From the NCBI RefSeq assembly GCF_024662215.1, contig NZ_CP096115.1, forward strand, positions 1,488,001-1,552,000: 64,000 nt of DNA, written 5' to 3'. A program made the position numbers and the translations under genes. Source of the DNA: Methanoplanus endosymbiosus (GTDB lineage Archaea; Halobacteriota; Methanomicrobia; Methanomicrobiales; Methanomicrobiaceae). Within the stretch, counting starts at the first letter, position 1; each line of letters begins with the position of its first letter. This document shows positions 1-9,901 of the stretch, piece by piece. A model generated the notes under the pieces. It was not told the origin of the DNA and ran no database searches. It saw only the letters and a list, made by a program, of their open reading frames with translations.

Positions 1-429
1 CTCCGCAACATCAACAAGTTCAGGGATTACAGAAGTATCAAGTCCATATATCGTTGCCCGGCCATCCTTACCTCCGACACTTATGGAATCGGACTCTGAA
101 TACAACGCGACAACAAGATTTTCAGCACCGGAGATCTTCTCAATATCCCGGAGCTGACTGTCATCAATATACTCATCATCATCGGAGGAACTGCTGCTAC
201 TTCCCGGACCACTGCCTCCCCCCCCACCACTGTCAGGGGAGATCATAATGATATTGCCGCTCTCAGATAACTGGGCAGTAACTGAAAGCGTCATATTGGC
301 ACCCATTATGCCAATTGATGTGATTGCAACGACACCTATTACAATACCAATTGCCGCAAGCAGCGACCGGAGAAAGTTCAGCCTGATATTTCTGAGAGAC
401 AGCTCAAAGAATATATCCTTAATTATCAT
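1..429 (-). CDS. MacB/FtsX-type ABC transporter permease, N-terminal part (runs off window)
   Basis: Only the first 143 codons are present; the rest lies left of the window. ATG at 429-427 overlaps the end of the upstream ATPase gene by 11 bases, so the two are probably co-translated. The start (MIIKDIFFELSLRNIR), one hydrophobic segment at about residues 20-42 and a following extracytoplasmic region match MacB/FtsX permeases and align with the full-length paralogue at 45211-46377. Residues about 68-92 form a Gly/Ser/Asp low-complexity stretch that the paralogue lacks. Likely role: membrane subunit of an ABC transporter working with the surface protein encoded at 1122-2408. The substrate is unknown. 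Confidence 0.85.
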   Translation of the reverse strand, partial: MIIKDIFFELSLRNIRLNFLRSLLAAIGIVIGVVAITSIGIMGANMTLSVTAQLSESGNIIMISPDSGGGGGSGPGSSSSSSDDDEYIDDSQLRDIEKISGAENLVVALYSESDSISVGGKDGRATIYGLDTSVIPELVDVAE

Positions 430-1102
430 GTACAATCCTCCCGTCAGAGATCACAATTTTCCGGTGAGCATACTCAGCAACACTGTCCTCATGGGTAACC
501 ATAACAATAGTCCTCCCGTCTCTGTTCAGATCTGACAGGATCTCCATAATCTGTGCACTGGTCTTGGAATCCAGATTTCCGGTAGGTTCATCACATAACA
601 GAATAGCCGGATCGTTTACAAGTGCCCTTGCCACCGCAACCCTCTGCTGCTGCCCTCCGGAGATCTCAGCCGGTTTATGCTTAAATCTATTATCCTCAAG
701 GCCGACCATTTTAAGGAGCTTTTCAGGATAACCGGATTCATCCTTTTTTTTGTGCTTCAGAATGAGCGGGTACTCCACATTCTCCCTAAGATCAAGAAGT
801 GGAATCAGATTGAATTTCTGGAAGATATACCCAATCTTATCCCTTCTCAGTTCAGTCAGCTCATCATCATTTAAATCACGGATATTCCTGCCGTCAATAT
901 AGAGATCACCTGATGTAGGGATATCAAGGCAGCCGATCTGATTCATGAGTGTTGATTTCCCCGAACCCGAAGGTCCCATTATTGCCACAAATTCACCTTC
1001 GCAGATGTCAAGTGAGACATTATCAAGAGCCACCACTTCATCAGACGGAAGAACATATACCTTAGTCACATTCTTAAGACTGATTACAGGTTGTGGAGTC
1101 AT
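419..1102 (-). CDS. ABC transporter ATP-binding protein (MacB/LolD type)
   Basis: A 227-residue nucleotide-binding subunit of the LolD/MacB/FtsE group. Visible motifs are Walker [10 protein letters not shown] (43-51), Q-loop Gln95, signature SGGQQQR (148-154), Walker [10 protein letters not shown] (167-175) and H-loop His204. A start 13 codons further up is open, but ATG at 1102 is preferred because GGTGG lies just before it and the paralogue at 44537-45214 begins at the same place. It sits 19 bases after the surface-protein gene and overlaps the permease gene, so the three form one operon. It would power the permease from the cytoplasmic face. Confidence 0.93.
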   Translation of the reverse strand: MTPQPVISLKNVTKVYVLPSDEVVALDNVSLDICEGEFVAIMGPSGSGKSTLMNQIGCLDIPTSGDLYIDGRNIRDLNDDELTELRRDKIGYIFQKFNLIPLLDLRENVEYPLILKHKKKDESGYPEKLLKMVGLEDNRFKHKPAEISGGQQQRVAVARALVNDPAILLCDEPTGNLDSKTSAQIMEILSDLNRDGRTIVMVTHEDSVAEYAHRKIVISDGRIVHDN

Positions 1103-1121
1103 CTGCTGCCACCTACAAAAA

Positions 1122-2408
1122 TCACTTCTTCCCCTTAGCAAGTTTTGCCTTCACTGCTTCAGATCCTTTTTTTATGTAACCTTTCTTCCATATGACTACA
1201 AGTCCAAGTCCGGCAATGATGATGACAACAATCTCAAGGACTGGAATCTTTGAAAAGCCTCCGCCCATACCTCCCATCATGCCGCCTCCGCCTCGTTGGG
1301 TGTTTGAACCGACATCAGAGGGATCAGGTGAGGAAGAACCTGAAGATACAGCAGATCCAGAACCTGATGAAATGGAATACTCCTTCTCATAGTCATTCCC
1401 GTTCAGGTCCTTGTATGTAATAATCACAGGAATCTCAGCTGAATATTTATCACTCTGCAGCTCATAAGTGACATCAAAGCTTGAGAAGTCATCAGGTTCA
1501 AGTGAACCGATCACATATATCTTGTACGGGTCAACAGGAACTGCCGGAGAACCAACTGTAACAACTATTGACATTGCATCCTCAAGTCCGGCATTGGTGA
1601 TGTCACCACTGACAGTGGAATAGCTTCCCGATGTTTTGGTCTCCACATTGTTTAAAATCGGATCCGCACCTGTTTTGTCATCACCATAGGATACCGGGAT
1701 TGATACGGACGAAATGTGCTTATTTATGCCGTTTCTCCATGAAGCATCAAATTCAATATATTTTGCATCCTCCGGCGTAATATCAAATTTCATCTCACAT
1801 GACTCATCGGGTTCAAGATTTCCGATAAAATAACTTGTCTGGGAAGAGGTGACACCTTCACCCAAAGGGGATATCTCAACTCCGTTAACTGTATTCTCCC
1901 TTGGATTGCCAATGAGAAGAGTAATCTTTTCCTCATTACCTTCCTGCCATGAATCCGGAGAGTCAATTACTGAGATAGACAGTCCTGTGCTCTCAATCTT
2001 TACAGGGATATTATAGGAAAAACTGTTTGAACCTGTATAGTCAAGATAAAATCTCGGATAGTAAATCCCGTCCGGAGCATCGGCATCCACAGTGAACGAA
2101 AACTGCATCTCATTGCCGGCACCAATGGGGGTTACGGTATCATATGCATCATCGTTTACCACCGAAATATCATTGGAATACAGTTCAGCCCGGTTTATTG
2201 AAACCGATTCTGTGCCTGTATTTTTTACTGTAATTGTAATTATTCCGGTATCACCCTTTACAAAAACGCCCGGATCAAGATTCACATCCGTTACTGCGAC
2301 CTGCGTATAGGCACTGCTCTCAGAATCATCTGCCGATACAATACCACAGAACGACACTGCAATAATAAGGAACATTAAAATTCCTGAAAATATTCTTTGC
2401 TTATTCAT
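1122..2408 (-). CDS. COG1361-type (CARDB-like) secreted surface protein, membrane anchored
   Basis: A 428-residue protein with a signal peptide (residues 1-26, ending in VSA), several beta-sandwich repeats of CARDB/COG1361 type, a Ser-rich and then Gly/Met-rich linker (GGGGMMGGMGGGF, about 375-387), one transmembrane segment (about 394-412) and a Lys-rich cytoplasmic tail. It is homologous along most of its length to 43341-44504, which also precedes an ATPase and permease. Known for the family: COG1361 proteins often accompany MacB-like ABC systems in archaea. Inference: it acts as the extracytoplasmic partner, a role the periplasmic adaptor MacA plays in bacteria. First gene of a three-gene operon. 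Confidence 0.8.
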   Translation of the reverse strand: MNKQRIFSGILMFLIIAVSFCGIVSADDSESSAYTQVAVTDVNLDPGVFVKGDTGIITITVKNTGTESVSINRAELYSNDISVVNDDAYDTVTPIGAGNEMQFSFTVDADAPDGIYYPRFYLDYTGSNSFSYNIPVKIESTGLSISVIDSPDSWQEGNEEKITLLIGNPRENTVNGVEISPLGEGVTSSQTSYFIGNLEPDESCEMKFDITPEDAKYIEFDASWRNGINKHISSVSIPVSYGDDKTGADPILNNVETKTSGSYSTVSGDITNAGLEDAMSIVVTVGSPAVPVDPYKIYVIGSLEPDDFSSFDVTYELQSDKYSAEIPVIITYKDLNGNDYEKEYSISSGSGSAVSSGSSSPDPSDVGSNTQRGGGGMMGGMGGGFSKIPVLEIVVIIIAGLGLVVIWKKGYIKKGSEAVKAKLAKGKK

Positions 2409-2602
2409 ATTATCTCAAATCCTGAACGTTACAATTTGTAAAAAATATTTAACATTATGCTATAAATATGATGGCAATACCTGAAGTTAAACGGGCATTT
2501 TAAGTTGCAGATTTAAAAAATCCGGAGATAGCAATAGACATTTATGTCCTGAACCAAAAAGAGAAGTATTATCTTAAAGATCATAAGCAGAAAGAGGAGT
2601 TC

Positions 2603-3565
2603 ATGAAAAGGAATACTGCAAATATTATAATAATCTACACATCTGCTATTCTTCTGCTACTGATTGATATATATGTATATCCGGATAAAAACATCCGGAA
2701 TACACTATACTCAGCATTTGCCCTTGCTTCAGTCCTTGCCGGTGTAAAAATAATAAATGAGTATATTCTTGAAAAGAAAATAGAAGACAGAAAATCATAT
2801 TATAGCCTGAAAAAAGCTGTATCAGTCATTGCAGGTATGATATTACTTGCCATAATCTTCAGAATATGGGTTGAAAATACAGAGTCGCTCCTTTTGTCAT
2901 ACGGAATTATAGTTGCAGGAGTTGCAATATCCCTTCAGGACCTGTTTAAGGACTTTGTGGGGGGGATTTCCATCATTGTACTCAGCAGTTTCAGAGTAGG
3001 AGACCGAATCGAGATAAATGGGATTACAGGTGATGTAATGGACATAGGAATAATGAATACAACCATGATGGAGATTTCCGGACTTGGAAAATGTGACAGA
3101 ACATCAGGAAGAATTGTAACTGTCCCAAACGGATTACTACTGTCCAATACGCTTTTAAATTACACCAGAGATCACAATTATGTATGGGATGCCATAATTG
3201 TACCAATTACATATGACAGTAACATACCACTCACAGAAGAACTCCTATTAAAAGCCGCAGACAGAGAAACTGATACAATATCAAAGAAGGCAAAAGAAGA
3301 ATTCCAAAAGATTGGCAGGAAATATTACCTCCCCGAAAAACCGACAGAAACTTCAGTTATGATAAACCTGACCGATAACTGGATAGAATTTGAAGTAAGG
3401 TATATATGTGAAGTAAGATCTCTTACACTTACGAGAAATTTAATCTCAAGGGAGATTCTTGGAATAATAAGGGACAATAATGACATCAAAATAGCAGGTG
3501 AAAGCCTCTCACTCAGCGGAGAGCATAAAGTTGAGATTATTTCAGAGAAAATATCACATAATTAA
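2603..3565 (+). CDS. MscS-family small-conductance mechanosensitive channel
   Basis: 320 residues. Four hydrophobic segments (about 8-26, 34-50, 68-88, 93-117) lead into the conserved pore and beta-domain sequence (GVAISLQDLFKDFVGGI, then FRVGDRIEINGITGDV), which is diagnostic of MscS. The rest is the soluble alpha/beta vestibule. Function in the family: opens under membrane tension to release solutes at hypo-osmotic shock. ATG at 2603 follows AGAGGAG at about the right distance. It stands alone between a minus-strand operon and a convergent minus-strand pair. The family assignment is firm; the ion preference cannot be read. Confidence 0.93.
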   Translation: MKRNTANIIIIYTSAILLLLIDIYVYPDKNIRNTLYSAFALASVLAGVKIINEYILEKKIEDRKSYYSLKKAVSVIAGMILLAIIFRIWVENTESLLLSYGIIVAGVAISLQDLFKDFVGGISIIVLSSFRVGDRIEINGITGDVMDIGIMNTTMMEISGLGKCDRTSGRIVTVPNGLLLSNTLLNYTRDHNYVWDAIIVPITYDSNIPLTEELLLKAADRETDTISKKAKEEFQKIGRKYYLPEKPTETSVMINLTDNWIEFEVRYICEVRSLTLTRNLISREILGIIRDNNDIKIAGESLSLSGEHKVEIISEKISHN

Positions 3566-3656
3566 AAATTTCAGGAGTATTAAGAGATATTTTCCCGGAG
3601 AACAACTTTATGATCAATCTTACCATGAATTATTATAATCTGAATTTTAGGGAGAA

Positions 3657-4277
3657 CTACTCCCCATATTCACTGCCAAAGAGTATCTCACTCAGCTCAG
3701 GCGGGATTCTTACTCTGCCAAAATGATATATCGTATCAAAGATTCCTGCATCGGAAATATTAACTTCATTTTCAAGAAAGCCCTTCATGCCGGAGAGCAT
3801 CCTGTGGCTGTATCTTCTCTCATTTGATGAAACCGGATTTTCATACACAAAAGTTCCTTTGGCAGCAATGCTGTCCCAGTCCGGCCTTTTTTCCTCAAAT
3901 GCACTCCTCAGATAGTCAATATTTGTCCATTCACCTTCAAGGCTCTGTCTGAGGCTCTCGCGGTGATGATTAATCTCATCAAGAAGGAATTTAAAGTCCT
4001 TAATAAACTCAAAATAATTTGCCTTAAACTCATCAAATATAATATCAGCCTTCTTCTCGGCATCAGGAGGGTCCAGAATAAGGCCAAGAACTGATGATCC
4101 GACAACAACATAAAAGCTGTTCATAAATCTCTCAAATGAATCCCATGCTTTAATCAGCGGATTTTTGACACTATTCTGTGCCTCACCGGCATCCTCAGCG
4201 CTGTAAATTCTTTCATACAGCATAAGGAAAAATGCAGGCAGTGTAGCCAGCACCGAAACAAAGGAGAATATTCTCAT
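3657..4277 (-). CDS. Uncharacterised membrane-anchored protein, second gene of a pair
   Basis: 206 residues, family not recognised. Residues 5-22 are hydrophobic (possible membrane anchor) and about 52-68 form a second weakly hydrophobic segment (SFYVVVGSSVLGLILDP). The remainder is soluble and charged, with a helical stretch around 75-130. ATG at 4277 overlaps the stop of the upstream 62-residue gene by four bases (ATGA), so the two are translationally coupled. It converges on mscS. No catalytic motif was seen. Named hypothetical on purpose. Confidence 0.65.
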   Translation of the reverse strand: MRIFSFVSVLATLPAFFLMLYERIYSAEDAGEAQNSVKNPLIKAWDSFERFMNSFYVVVGSSVLGLILDPPDAEKKADIIFDEFKANYFEFIKDFKFLLDEINHHRESLRQSLEGEWTNIDYLRSAFEEKRPDWDSIAAKGTFVYENPVSSNERRYSHRMLSGMKGFLENEVNISDAGIFDTIYHFGRVRIPPELSEILFGSEYGE

Positions 4278-4462
4278 ATATTCTCATTTATCCGGGTGTG
4301 AAATAAACCCTCTGCCGATATGAGAGAGAAAACCGTAAAAAATATGACAGATAACAACCCGGCCACCACAGGCAGGCCACAAAAAAGCACAACAGACGAA
4401 AAGCCGCCGGCCGGAGAGATCAAAAACCCATACAATTCATGGATGAAGTTAAGGGCACACAA
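4274..4462 (-). CDS. Small membrane protein, coupled to the downstream gene
   Basis: 62 residues with one long hydrophobic stretch (about 20-48), hence a probable integral membrane protein. The reading frame opens with TTG at 4462. GGTGG lies four bases upstream (4467-4471), which supports this unusual start. The stop overlaps the next gene's ATG by four bases. Function unknown. The coupling suggests the two products act together at the membrane. Confidence 0.5.
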   Translation of the reverse strand: MCALNFIHELYGFLISPAGGFSSVVLFCGLPVVAGLLSVIFFTVFSLISAEGLFHTRINENI

Positions 4463-4627
4463 CAGGCCACCAAAAATACGGGAAAAAATAACCCTGAGGC
4501 ATTACAGGCACCTGAAATTCAGTGGTAGCACTCAGCTACAGAAAATTCCGGGAAAAAATAATAGATTGAAATTGGGATTAACTGTCGTTCGGAATTAATC
4601 ATGTCCGGATAATTAAATCCGGATAAA

Positions 4628-6214
4628 TCAGATTTTCGCATATTTCGCTGTAAATACACCGTCAATCTGTACTATCTCATCCATGGCATCCTGTGGCACT
4701 TCAGAGTCCACATTTAAGACCATGATTGCCTCATCACCAGGACGGTTTCTTCCGACCTGCATACCGGCAATATTCACATTCTTATGCCCGATGATCGTTG
4801 CAAACTTTCCGATAACTCCGGGGACATCATGATGCCTTGAGATGACAACATGCCCTGTCGGAGTCATGTCTGTCATGTACTCACCAATCTTAACAATTCT
4901 TGGTTTTCCCGGTGACGAAACATTTCCGGATACAGACTCTTCCATCTTATCAGTCTTAACTCTGATTGTGATGACATTGGTAAAGCCAAATGACTCTTCA
5001 GTTATAGTCTCAGAGACGCGGATGCCTCTCTCTTTAGCGGCAAGCTCAGCATTGACAATATTAACAGGAGTCTGAAGAATGGGATCAAGCATTCCCTTGA
5101 GGGCAAGCCTTGTTATATATTTTGTATTCTGCCCGAATTCCGCAGTTTTGCCACCATACTCCACCTCAACAGATTCAATTCTGCCTTCAACAAGCTGAAT
5201 CAGAAGCTTTCCCATCTTCTGGGCAAGGTTTGCGTATGGTTCAATCCTCTCCACCTGGTCAGGCGGGATCATAGGTGCGTTTACGACAAATTTTGCAGAA
5301 CCGCCCTTTAATACTTCAATACACTGCTTCGCAACCGAAACTGCGACATTGAGCTGAGCCTCGACTGTGGATGCACCAAGATGAGGAGTGCAGATAACCT
5401 GATCCAGAGAGATAATTCCTGAAGCCTTTGGTGGTTCTTCCTCATAGACATCAAGCGCCGCACCTGCAACCTTTCCCTGCGCAATCGCGTCGCAGAGATC
5501 AGCCTCATTGATGATACCGCCGCGTGCACAGTTGATAATCCTGACACCATCTTTCATCGTTGCAATGGTGGTGGTGTTGATTAAGTGCTTCGTCTCCTTG
5601 ATAAGCGGGGTATGGACTGTAATGAAGTCCGCAACCGGAAAGAGTTCATCAAGTGTCATTACTTCAACACCGAGTTCTTTTGCCCTCTCGCGGTTGATAT
5701 ATGGGTCATATGCCACAACCTTCATCTCAAGGGCTGATGCACGCTTTGCAAGCTCCTGACCGATTCTTCCGAATCCTACAATTCCAAGAACCTTGTCATT
5801 AAGCTCAACGCCCATAAATGCAGAGCGCTTCCATTCACCCTTCTTAACAGAGGCTGTTGCCTGGGGGATGTTTCTTGCAAGTGATGCCATCATTGCAAGG
5901 GTGTGCTCACATGCCGCAAGTGTATTGCCCGCAGGCGCATTTGCAACAATGATTCCCTTCTTTGTTGCCGCATCAAGATTGATATTATCAACACCGGCAC
6001 CGGCGCGTCCCACAAACCTCAGTTTTTCAGCAGCTTCAATAACAGACTCAGTAACCTGTGTACCGCTTCTGACGAGAAGACCATCATATTCACCGATTAT
6101 TTTTATTAACTGCTCCTCGCTCAGTCCTGTTCTGACATCCACTTCGCAAAAACCGCGAAGAATCTCTATTCCTTCCTCTGCCAGCGGATCGCTGACAAGC
6201 ACTTTATAGTTCAC
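4628..6214 (-). CDS. serA: D-3-phosphoglycerate dehydrogenase
   Basis: First step of serine synthesis: oxidises 3-phosphoglycerate to 3-phosphohydroxypyruvate with NAD. Visible are the Rossmann motif GIVGFGRIG, the substrate region VGRAGAGVDNI, the catalytic-histidine motif TPHLGAST, the intervening ASB domain and a C-terminal ACT domain (GVIGKFATIIGHKNVNIAGM). The frame is open for 33 codons before 6214. I place the start at GTG 6214 because GGGGA sits seven bases upstream, the resulting 528 residues fit the family, and the homologous sequence (YKVLVSDPLAEEG) begins there. The class V aminotransferase at 36875 could supply the next step. Confidence 0.95.
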   Translation of the reverse strand: MNYKVLVSDPLAEEGIEILRGFCEVDVRTGLSEEQLIKIIGEYDGLLVRSGTQVTESVIEAAEKLRFVGRAGAGVDNINLDAATKKGIIVANAPAGNTLAACEHTLAMMASLARNIPQATASVKKGEWKRSAFMGVELNDKVLGIVGFGRIGQELAKRASALEMKVVAYDPYINRERAKELGVEVMTLDELFPVADFITVHTPLIKETKHLINTTTIATMKDGVRIINCARGGIINEADLCDAIAQGKVAGAALDVYEEEPPKASGIISLDQVICTPHLGASTVEAQLNVAVSVAKQCIEVLKGGSAKFVVNAPMIPPDQVERIEPYANLAQKMGKLLIQLVEGRIESVEVEYGGKTAEFGQNTKYITRLALKGMLDPILQTPVNIVNAELAAKERGIRVSETITEESFGFTNVITIRVKTDKMEESVSGNVSSPGKPRIVKIGEYMTDMTPTGHVVISRHHDVPGVIGKFATIIGHKNVNIAGMQVGRNRPGDEAIMVLNVDSEVPQDAMDEIVQIDGVFTAKYAKI

Positions 6215-6484
6215 TTCAAAGTCCCCGTTATTAATTTGGCTTATCTTATCTTCATATTTTCCGAAAAATTCATAAAAATTCCGGCAGTAAATTACATAAT
6301 CCTTATCTGTCACAGGCAGTCCAGTCTGAATTTATGGTTCTGCCATTATCATACAGCTGAACCACAGATAATACCTATCCCTCATATGAACAATCAGGTT
6401 CCATTATCATTTTCAGGTGGTCCGGCAACTTATCATGACCCTATTTTTCAGCAAGGATTGGCAAAGGTAAATTTAGCCTTTGAC

Positions 6485-6515
6485 AATATATAATATACAA
6501 CCTGATTAGGTGATG
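6485..6515 (+). promoter_or_regulatory. Promoter box A and strong ribosome binding site of ppsA
   Basis: An AT-rich archaeal box A candidate (AATATATAATATA, 6485-6497) lies about 30 bases before the ppsA start. It is followed by AGGTGATG (6508-6515), which matches the anti-Shine-Dalgarno end of archaeal 16S rRNA, eight bases before ATG 6523. Seen directly; the transcription start is inferred. If it lies about 25 bases after box A, the leader would be very short and would barely contain the binding site. Confidence 0.5.
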
Positions 6516-6522
6516 TTATAAC

Positions 6523-8790
6523 ATGAATAAAATGCCGGACATTCTGTGGCTAGCAGAGATAAAAAAAGAAGACATCCCCTCTGTCGGTGGCAAGGGAGCA
6601 TCGCTTGGAGAGATGACAGCCGTGGGACTGCCCGTACCACCCGCGTTTGTTGTTACAGCTCAGGCCTTCAGAAGATATCTTGTAGGTGCCGGAGTTGAAG
6701 AGAGACTCTACTCAAAACTTGAAGGGCTTGACGTGGATGACGCTGAACTCCTGGAAAATACTGCAAATGATGTAATGAACATCATAATGGAGACCGAAAT
6801 GCCGGAAGCGCTTGGCAGAGAGATCATTGCCGCATACAAAAAGATGGGCGACAATGAGATCGTTGCAGTACGATCAAGTGCAACAGCAGAAGATCTTCCG
6901 GATGCGAGCTTTGCCGGACAGCAGGAGACTTACCTCAATATAAAAGGGGACGAGGACCTTCTGGAGTCCATACACAAATGCTGGGCTTCGCTCTTCGGTG
7001 GAAGGGCAATATATTACAGGGCCAAACAGGGTTTTGACGACCGGAGCGTTGACATTGCCGTGGTTGTACAGAAACTTGTCTTCTCTGAAAAAGCAGGAGT
7101 AATGTTCTCATCCCATCCGGTTACCGGAGAGACCACAACAATAATTGAAGGTTCGTGGGGACTTGGAGAAGCTGTAGTCTCAGGTACAGTATCACCTGAC
7201 AATTATGTATTTGACCAGAGCACCAAAAGAGTCGTTGACAGGTATATTGCAAATAAAATAGTTGAAATCCTCCCTGACGGCGAAAAAGGCACAAAAGAGG
7301 TTGAAGTGGACAAAGAACGCCAGGATATTGCTGTACTCAACGACAATGAGATCAAAAACCTGGCAAAATTTGCAAAGATTGCAGAAGAGCACTACGAAAA
7401 TCCACAGGATATTGAATGGGGCATAGTAGGAGATGAAATTTACATCCTTCAGTCACGTCCGATAACCACAATCAAAAAAGGATCAGACAAAGAGGAAGCT
7501 AAAATGGAAAATGAAGGCAAAATACTCCTCGAAGGTCAGGGCGCGTCACCGGGAGTCGCAACCGGAAAAGTGGTCATTGTAAACACCATAAAGGATCTCG
7601 GCAAGGTAAATGATGGGGACATTATGGTTGCAAAGATGACCAACCCAGACATGGTTCCGGCAATGAGAAGAGCATCTGCCATAATCACTGACGAGGGCGG
7701 AATGACCTGCCACGCCGCAATTGTCAGCAGAGAACTGGGAACGCCTGCAGCAGTAGGCACAAAGAAAGCAACAAAAGTGCTGACCGCAGGCCAGACTGTC
7801 ACAGTTGACGGTGAGAAAGGAATAGTCTATGAAGGTGCGGTTGCAAAAAGCAGTGATGCAAACCCTGCGGTAATGCAGGCATCATTTGCAGCGGCACCTA
7901 TCATCACCGCAACGAGCATCAAGGTTAATGTTTCCCTTCCTGAAGCCGCAAAGCGTGCAGCAGCAACAGGTGCGGATGGTGTAGGACTGCTAAGAATTGA
8001 ACACTTAATCCTCGGCCTTGGCAGGACACCAAACTGGTATATCAGAAATGATAAAGAGGACGAATTCATCAATGAACTCTACACCGGAATTAAGACTGTA
8101 ATGGATGAGTTCAACGGCAAGCCTGTATGGGTGAGAACCCTTGATGCACCAACCGATGAATTCAGGAATATGAAGGGTGGCGAGGATGAACCTGAAGAGC
8201 ACAACCCAATGCTTGGATGGCGTGGTATCCGCCGCGATCTTCAGTCATTTGATCAGTTCCGCCTTCAGGTTGAGGCATTTAAGAAGCTCTGGGATGAAGG
8301 ATATGACAACCTTGGCATAATGTTCCCGCTTGTCGGACATCCGGACGAATTCCTCCAGGCAAAAGAGATGATGTATGACCTCGGCGTTGATGTTGATGCC
8401 AGGACACTTGGAATAATGGTGGAAATCCCAAGCAGTGCCATCTTAATTGACGACTTCATCGAAGCCGGAATCGACTTTGCATCATTTGGAACAAACGACT
8501 TAATCCAGTACACACTCGCAATTGACAGGAACAACCAGAATGTTGCAGATATGTACATGCCAAAACACCCGGCCGTCCTTAAGATCATCAAATTTGCAAT
8601 TGACCGCTGCCGCAGAGGCGGGGTTGAATGCTCAATCTGTGGACAGGCAGGATCAGATCCTGAGATGGTAAAATGGCTTATTGAGACCGGAATTACAAGC
8701 GTTTCAGCAAATATAGATGCAGTGCAGAAGATCCGCGAGACGGCTGCAAGAACAGAAACAAAGATAATACTTGACGCATCAAGAAAATAA
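6523..8790 (+). CDS. ppsA: Phosphoenolpyruvate synthase (pyruvate, water dikinase)
   Basis: 755 residues. Converts pyruvate, ATP and water to phosphoenolpyruvate, AMP and phosphate, the entry to gluconeogenesis in methanogens that make pyruvate from acetyl-CoA. Domains in order: N-terminal ATP-binding domain (GGKGASLGEM near the start, VRSSATAEDLPDASFAGQQET), the swivelling phosphohistidine domain with the catalytic His in GGMTCHAAIVSRE (His397), and the C-terminal PEP-binding TIM barrel with SICGQAGSDPEM (Cys706). Strong upstream ribosome binding site. It is followed after 13 bases by mfnA, so both may share a transcript. Confidence 0.96.
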   Translation: MNKMPDILWLAEIKKEDIPSVGGKGASLGEMTAVGLPVPPAFVVTAQAFRRYLVGAGVEERLYSKLEGLDVDDAELLENTANDVMNIIMETEMPEALGREIIAAYKKMGDNEIVAVRSSATAEDLPDASFAGQQETYLNIKGDEDLLESIHKCWASLFGGRAIYYRAKQGFDDRSVDIAVVVQKLVFSEKAGVMFSSHPVTGETTTIIEGSWGLGEAVVSGTVSPDNYVFDQSTKRVVDRYIANKIVEILPDGEKGTKEVEVDKERQDIAVLNDNEIKNLAKFAKIAEEHYENPQDIEWGIVGDEIYILQSRPITTIKKGSDKEEAKMENEGKILLEGQGASPGVATGKVVIVNTIKDLGKVNDGDIMVAKMTNPDMVPAMRRASAIITDEGGMTCHAAIVSRELGTPAAVGTKKATKVLTAGQTVTVDGEKGIVYEGAVAKSSDANPAVMQASFAAAPIITATSIKVNVSLPEAAKRAAATGADGVGLLRIEHLILGLGRTPNWYIRNDKEDEFINELYTGIKTVMDEFNGKPVWVRTLDAPTDEFRNMKGGEDEPEEHNPMLGWRGIRRDLQSFDQFRLQVEAFKKLWDEGYDNLGIMFPLVGHPDEFLQAKEMMYDLGVDVDARTLGIMVEIPSSAILIDDFIEAGIDFASFGTNDLIQYTLAIDRNNQNVADMYMPKHPAVLKIIKFAIDRCRRGGVECSICGQAGSDPEMVKWLIETGITSVSANIDAVQKIRETAARTETKIILDASRK

Positions 8791-8803
8791 ATCTGTTTTT
8801 GCC

Positions 8804-9901
8804 ATGCGGAAAAAGGGTTGCTCAGAAGAAGAAATCTTCTCTTTTCTATCTTTTGCAAGAGAAAAGGACAGAAAATACGATAAAGTTCTGTCATCAATGT
8901 GCACCATACCGCACCCTGTTGCGGTACGTGCACACAATATGTTTATTGAATCAAATCTCGGAGATCCAGGTCTTTTTGCAGGCACTGACGAACTGGAGAG
9001 CCTCTTAGTCAGAAAGATCGGTGAACTGATGCACATCCCGGATGCCTGCGGCTATGCAACATCAGGCGGCACTGAGTCAAATATTCAGGCACTGAGGATT
9101 GCAGGCAAACAGGCCCGTAAGAAGGTACCAAATGTTGTTGTTCCGGAATCTGTCCACTTCTCATTTGAGAAGGCATGCGATATCCTCTCATATGAACTGA
9201 GAACTGTTCCCTGTGATGGTAACCAGAGGATAGACACAGCAGTGCTTGAGGACTATATTGACAGAAACACAGTGTGTATAACAGGCATTGCCGGTTCAAC
9301 TGAATACGGCATCGTGGACCCGATAGAGCACCTATCAGACATATGTGTGGATCGGGAGATATTTCTTCATATTGATGCCGCATTCGGCGGTTTTGTCCTG
9401 CCCTTCCTGAAAAATCCCCCAAAATTTGACTTTGAACTGGACGGGGTATCAAGCATATCGGTGGACCCGCATAAAATGGGCATGTCAACCATTCCCTGCG
9501 GATGTTTTATAGCAAGGGATCCATCATATTTCAGGTCAACCGAGGTTGAGACACCCTATCTGACTGTGAAGAAGGAGTGTACCCTTCTGGGTACAAGGCC
9601 GGGCGGGCCTGTTGCCGGTGCACTGGCAGTTCTTGAATATCTCGGAAGAAGCGGTTTTGAAGAGATAGTTGAGAGGTGCATGAATAACAACAGAAGGCTC
9701 ATAGACGGCATGGCGGACTTGGGCTATGAAGTGGCCGTCCAGCCGGATGTAAACGTAGCCTCATTTATATGTGACCAAAGCCCCAATGGCTGGATAGTCT
9801 CAAGGACGAGAGCCGGGCATATGAGAACGGTCTGCATGCCCCACATTACAGAAGATATAATTGATGAATTTTTAAAGGATATTGGTGAGATGAATGTTTA
9901 A
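8804..9901 (+). CDS. mfnA: L-tyrosine/L-aspartate decarboxylase (PLP dependent)
   Basis: 365 residues, the usual MfnA length. Makes tyramine from tyrosine for methanofuran; archaeal members may also make beta-alanine from aspartate for coenzyme A. The PLP-binding lysine is in SVDPHKMGM (Lys224), with HIDAAFGGF upstream and [11 protein letters not shown] as the phosphate-binding region. The frame is open back to a TTG at 8771 inside ppsA, but ATG 8804 gives the conserved N-terminus. It overlaps hpt by eight bases, so the genes are coupled. Confidence 0.93.
   Translation: MRKKGCSEEEIFSFLSFAREKDRKYDKVLSSMCTIPHPVAVRAHNMFIESNLGDPGLFAGTDELESLLVRKIGELMHIPDACGYATSGGTESNIQALRIAGKQARKKVPNVVVPESVHFSFEKACDILSYELRTVPCDGNQRIDTAVLEDYIDRNTVCITGIAGSTEYGIVDPIEHLSDICVDREIFLHIDAAFGGFVLPFLKNPPKFDFELDGVSSISVDPHKMGMSTIPCGCFIARDPSYFRSTEVETPYLTVKKECTLLGTRPGGPVAGALAVLEYLGRSGFEEIVERCMNNNRRLIDGMADLGYEVAVQPDVNVASFICDQSPNGWIVSRTRAGHMRTVCMPHITEDIIDEFLKDIGEMNV

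Noticed and set aside
5793-6209. 138-codon plus-strand frame
   Set aside because: Antisense to serA, whose conserved blocks are unambiguous.
8771-8803. TTG start 11 codons before mfnA ATG
   Set aside because: It would begin inside ppsA; ATG 8804 yields the family length of 365 residues.
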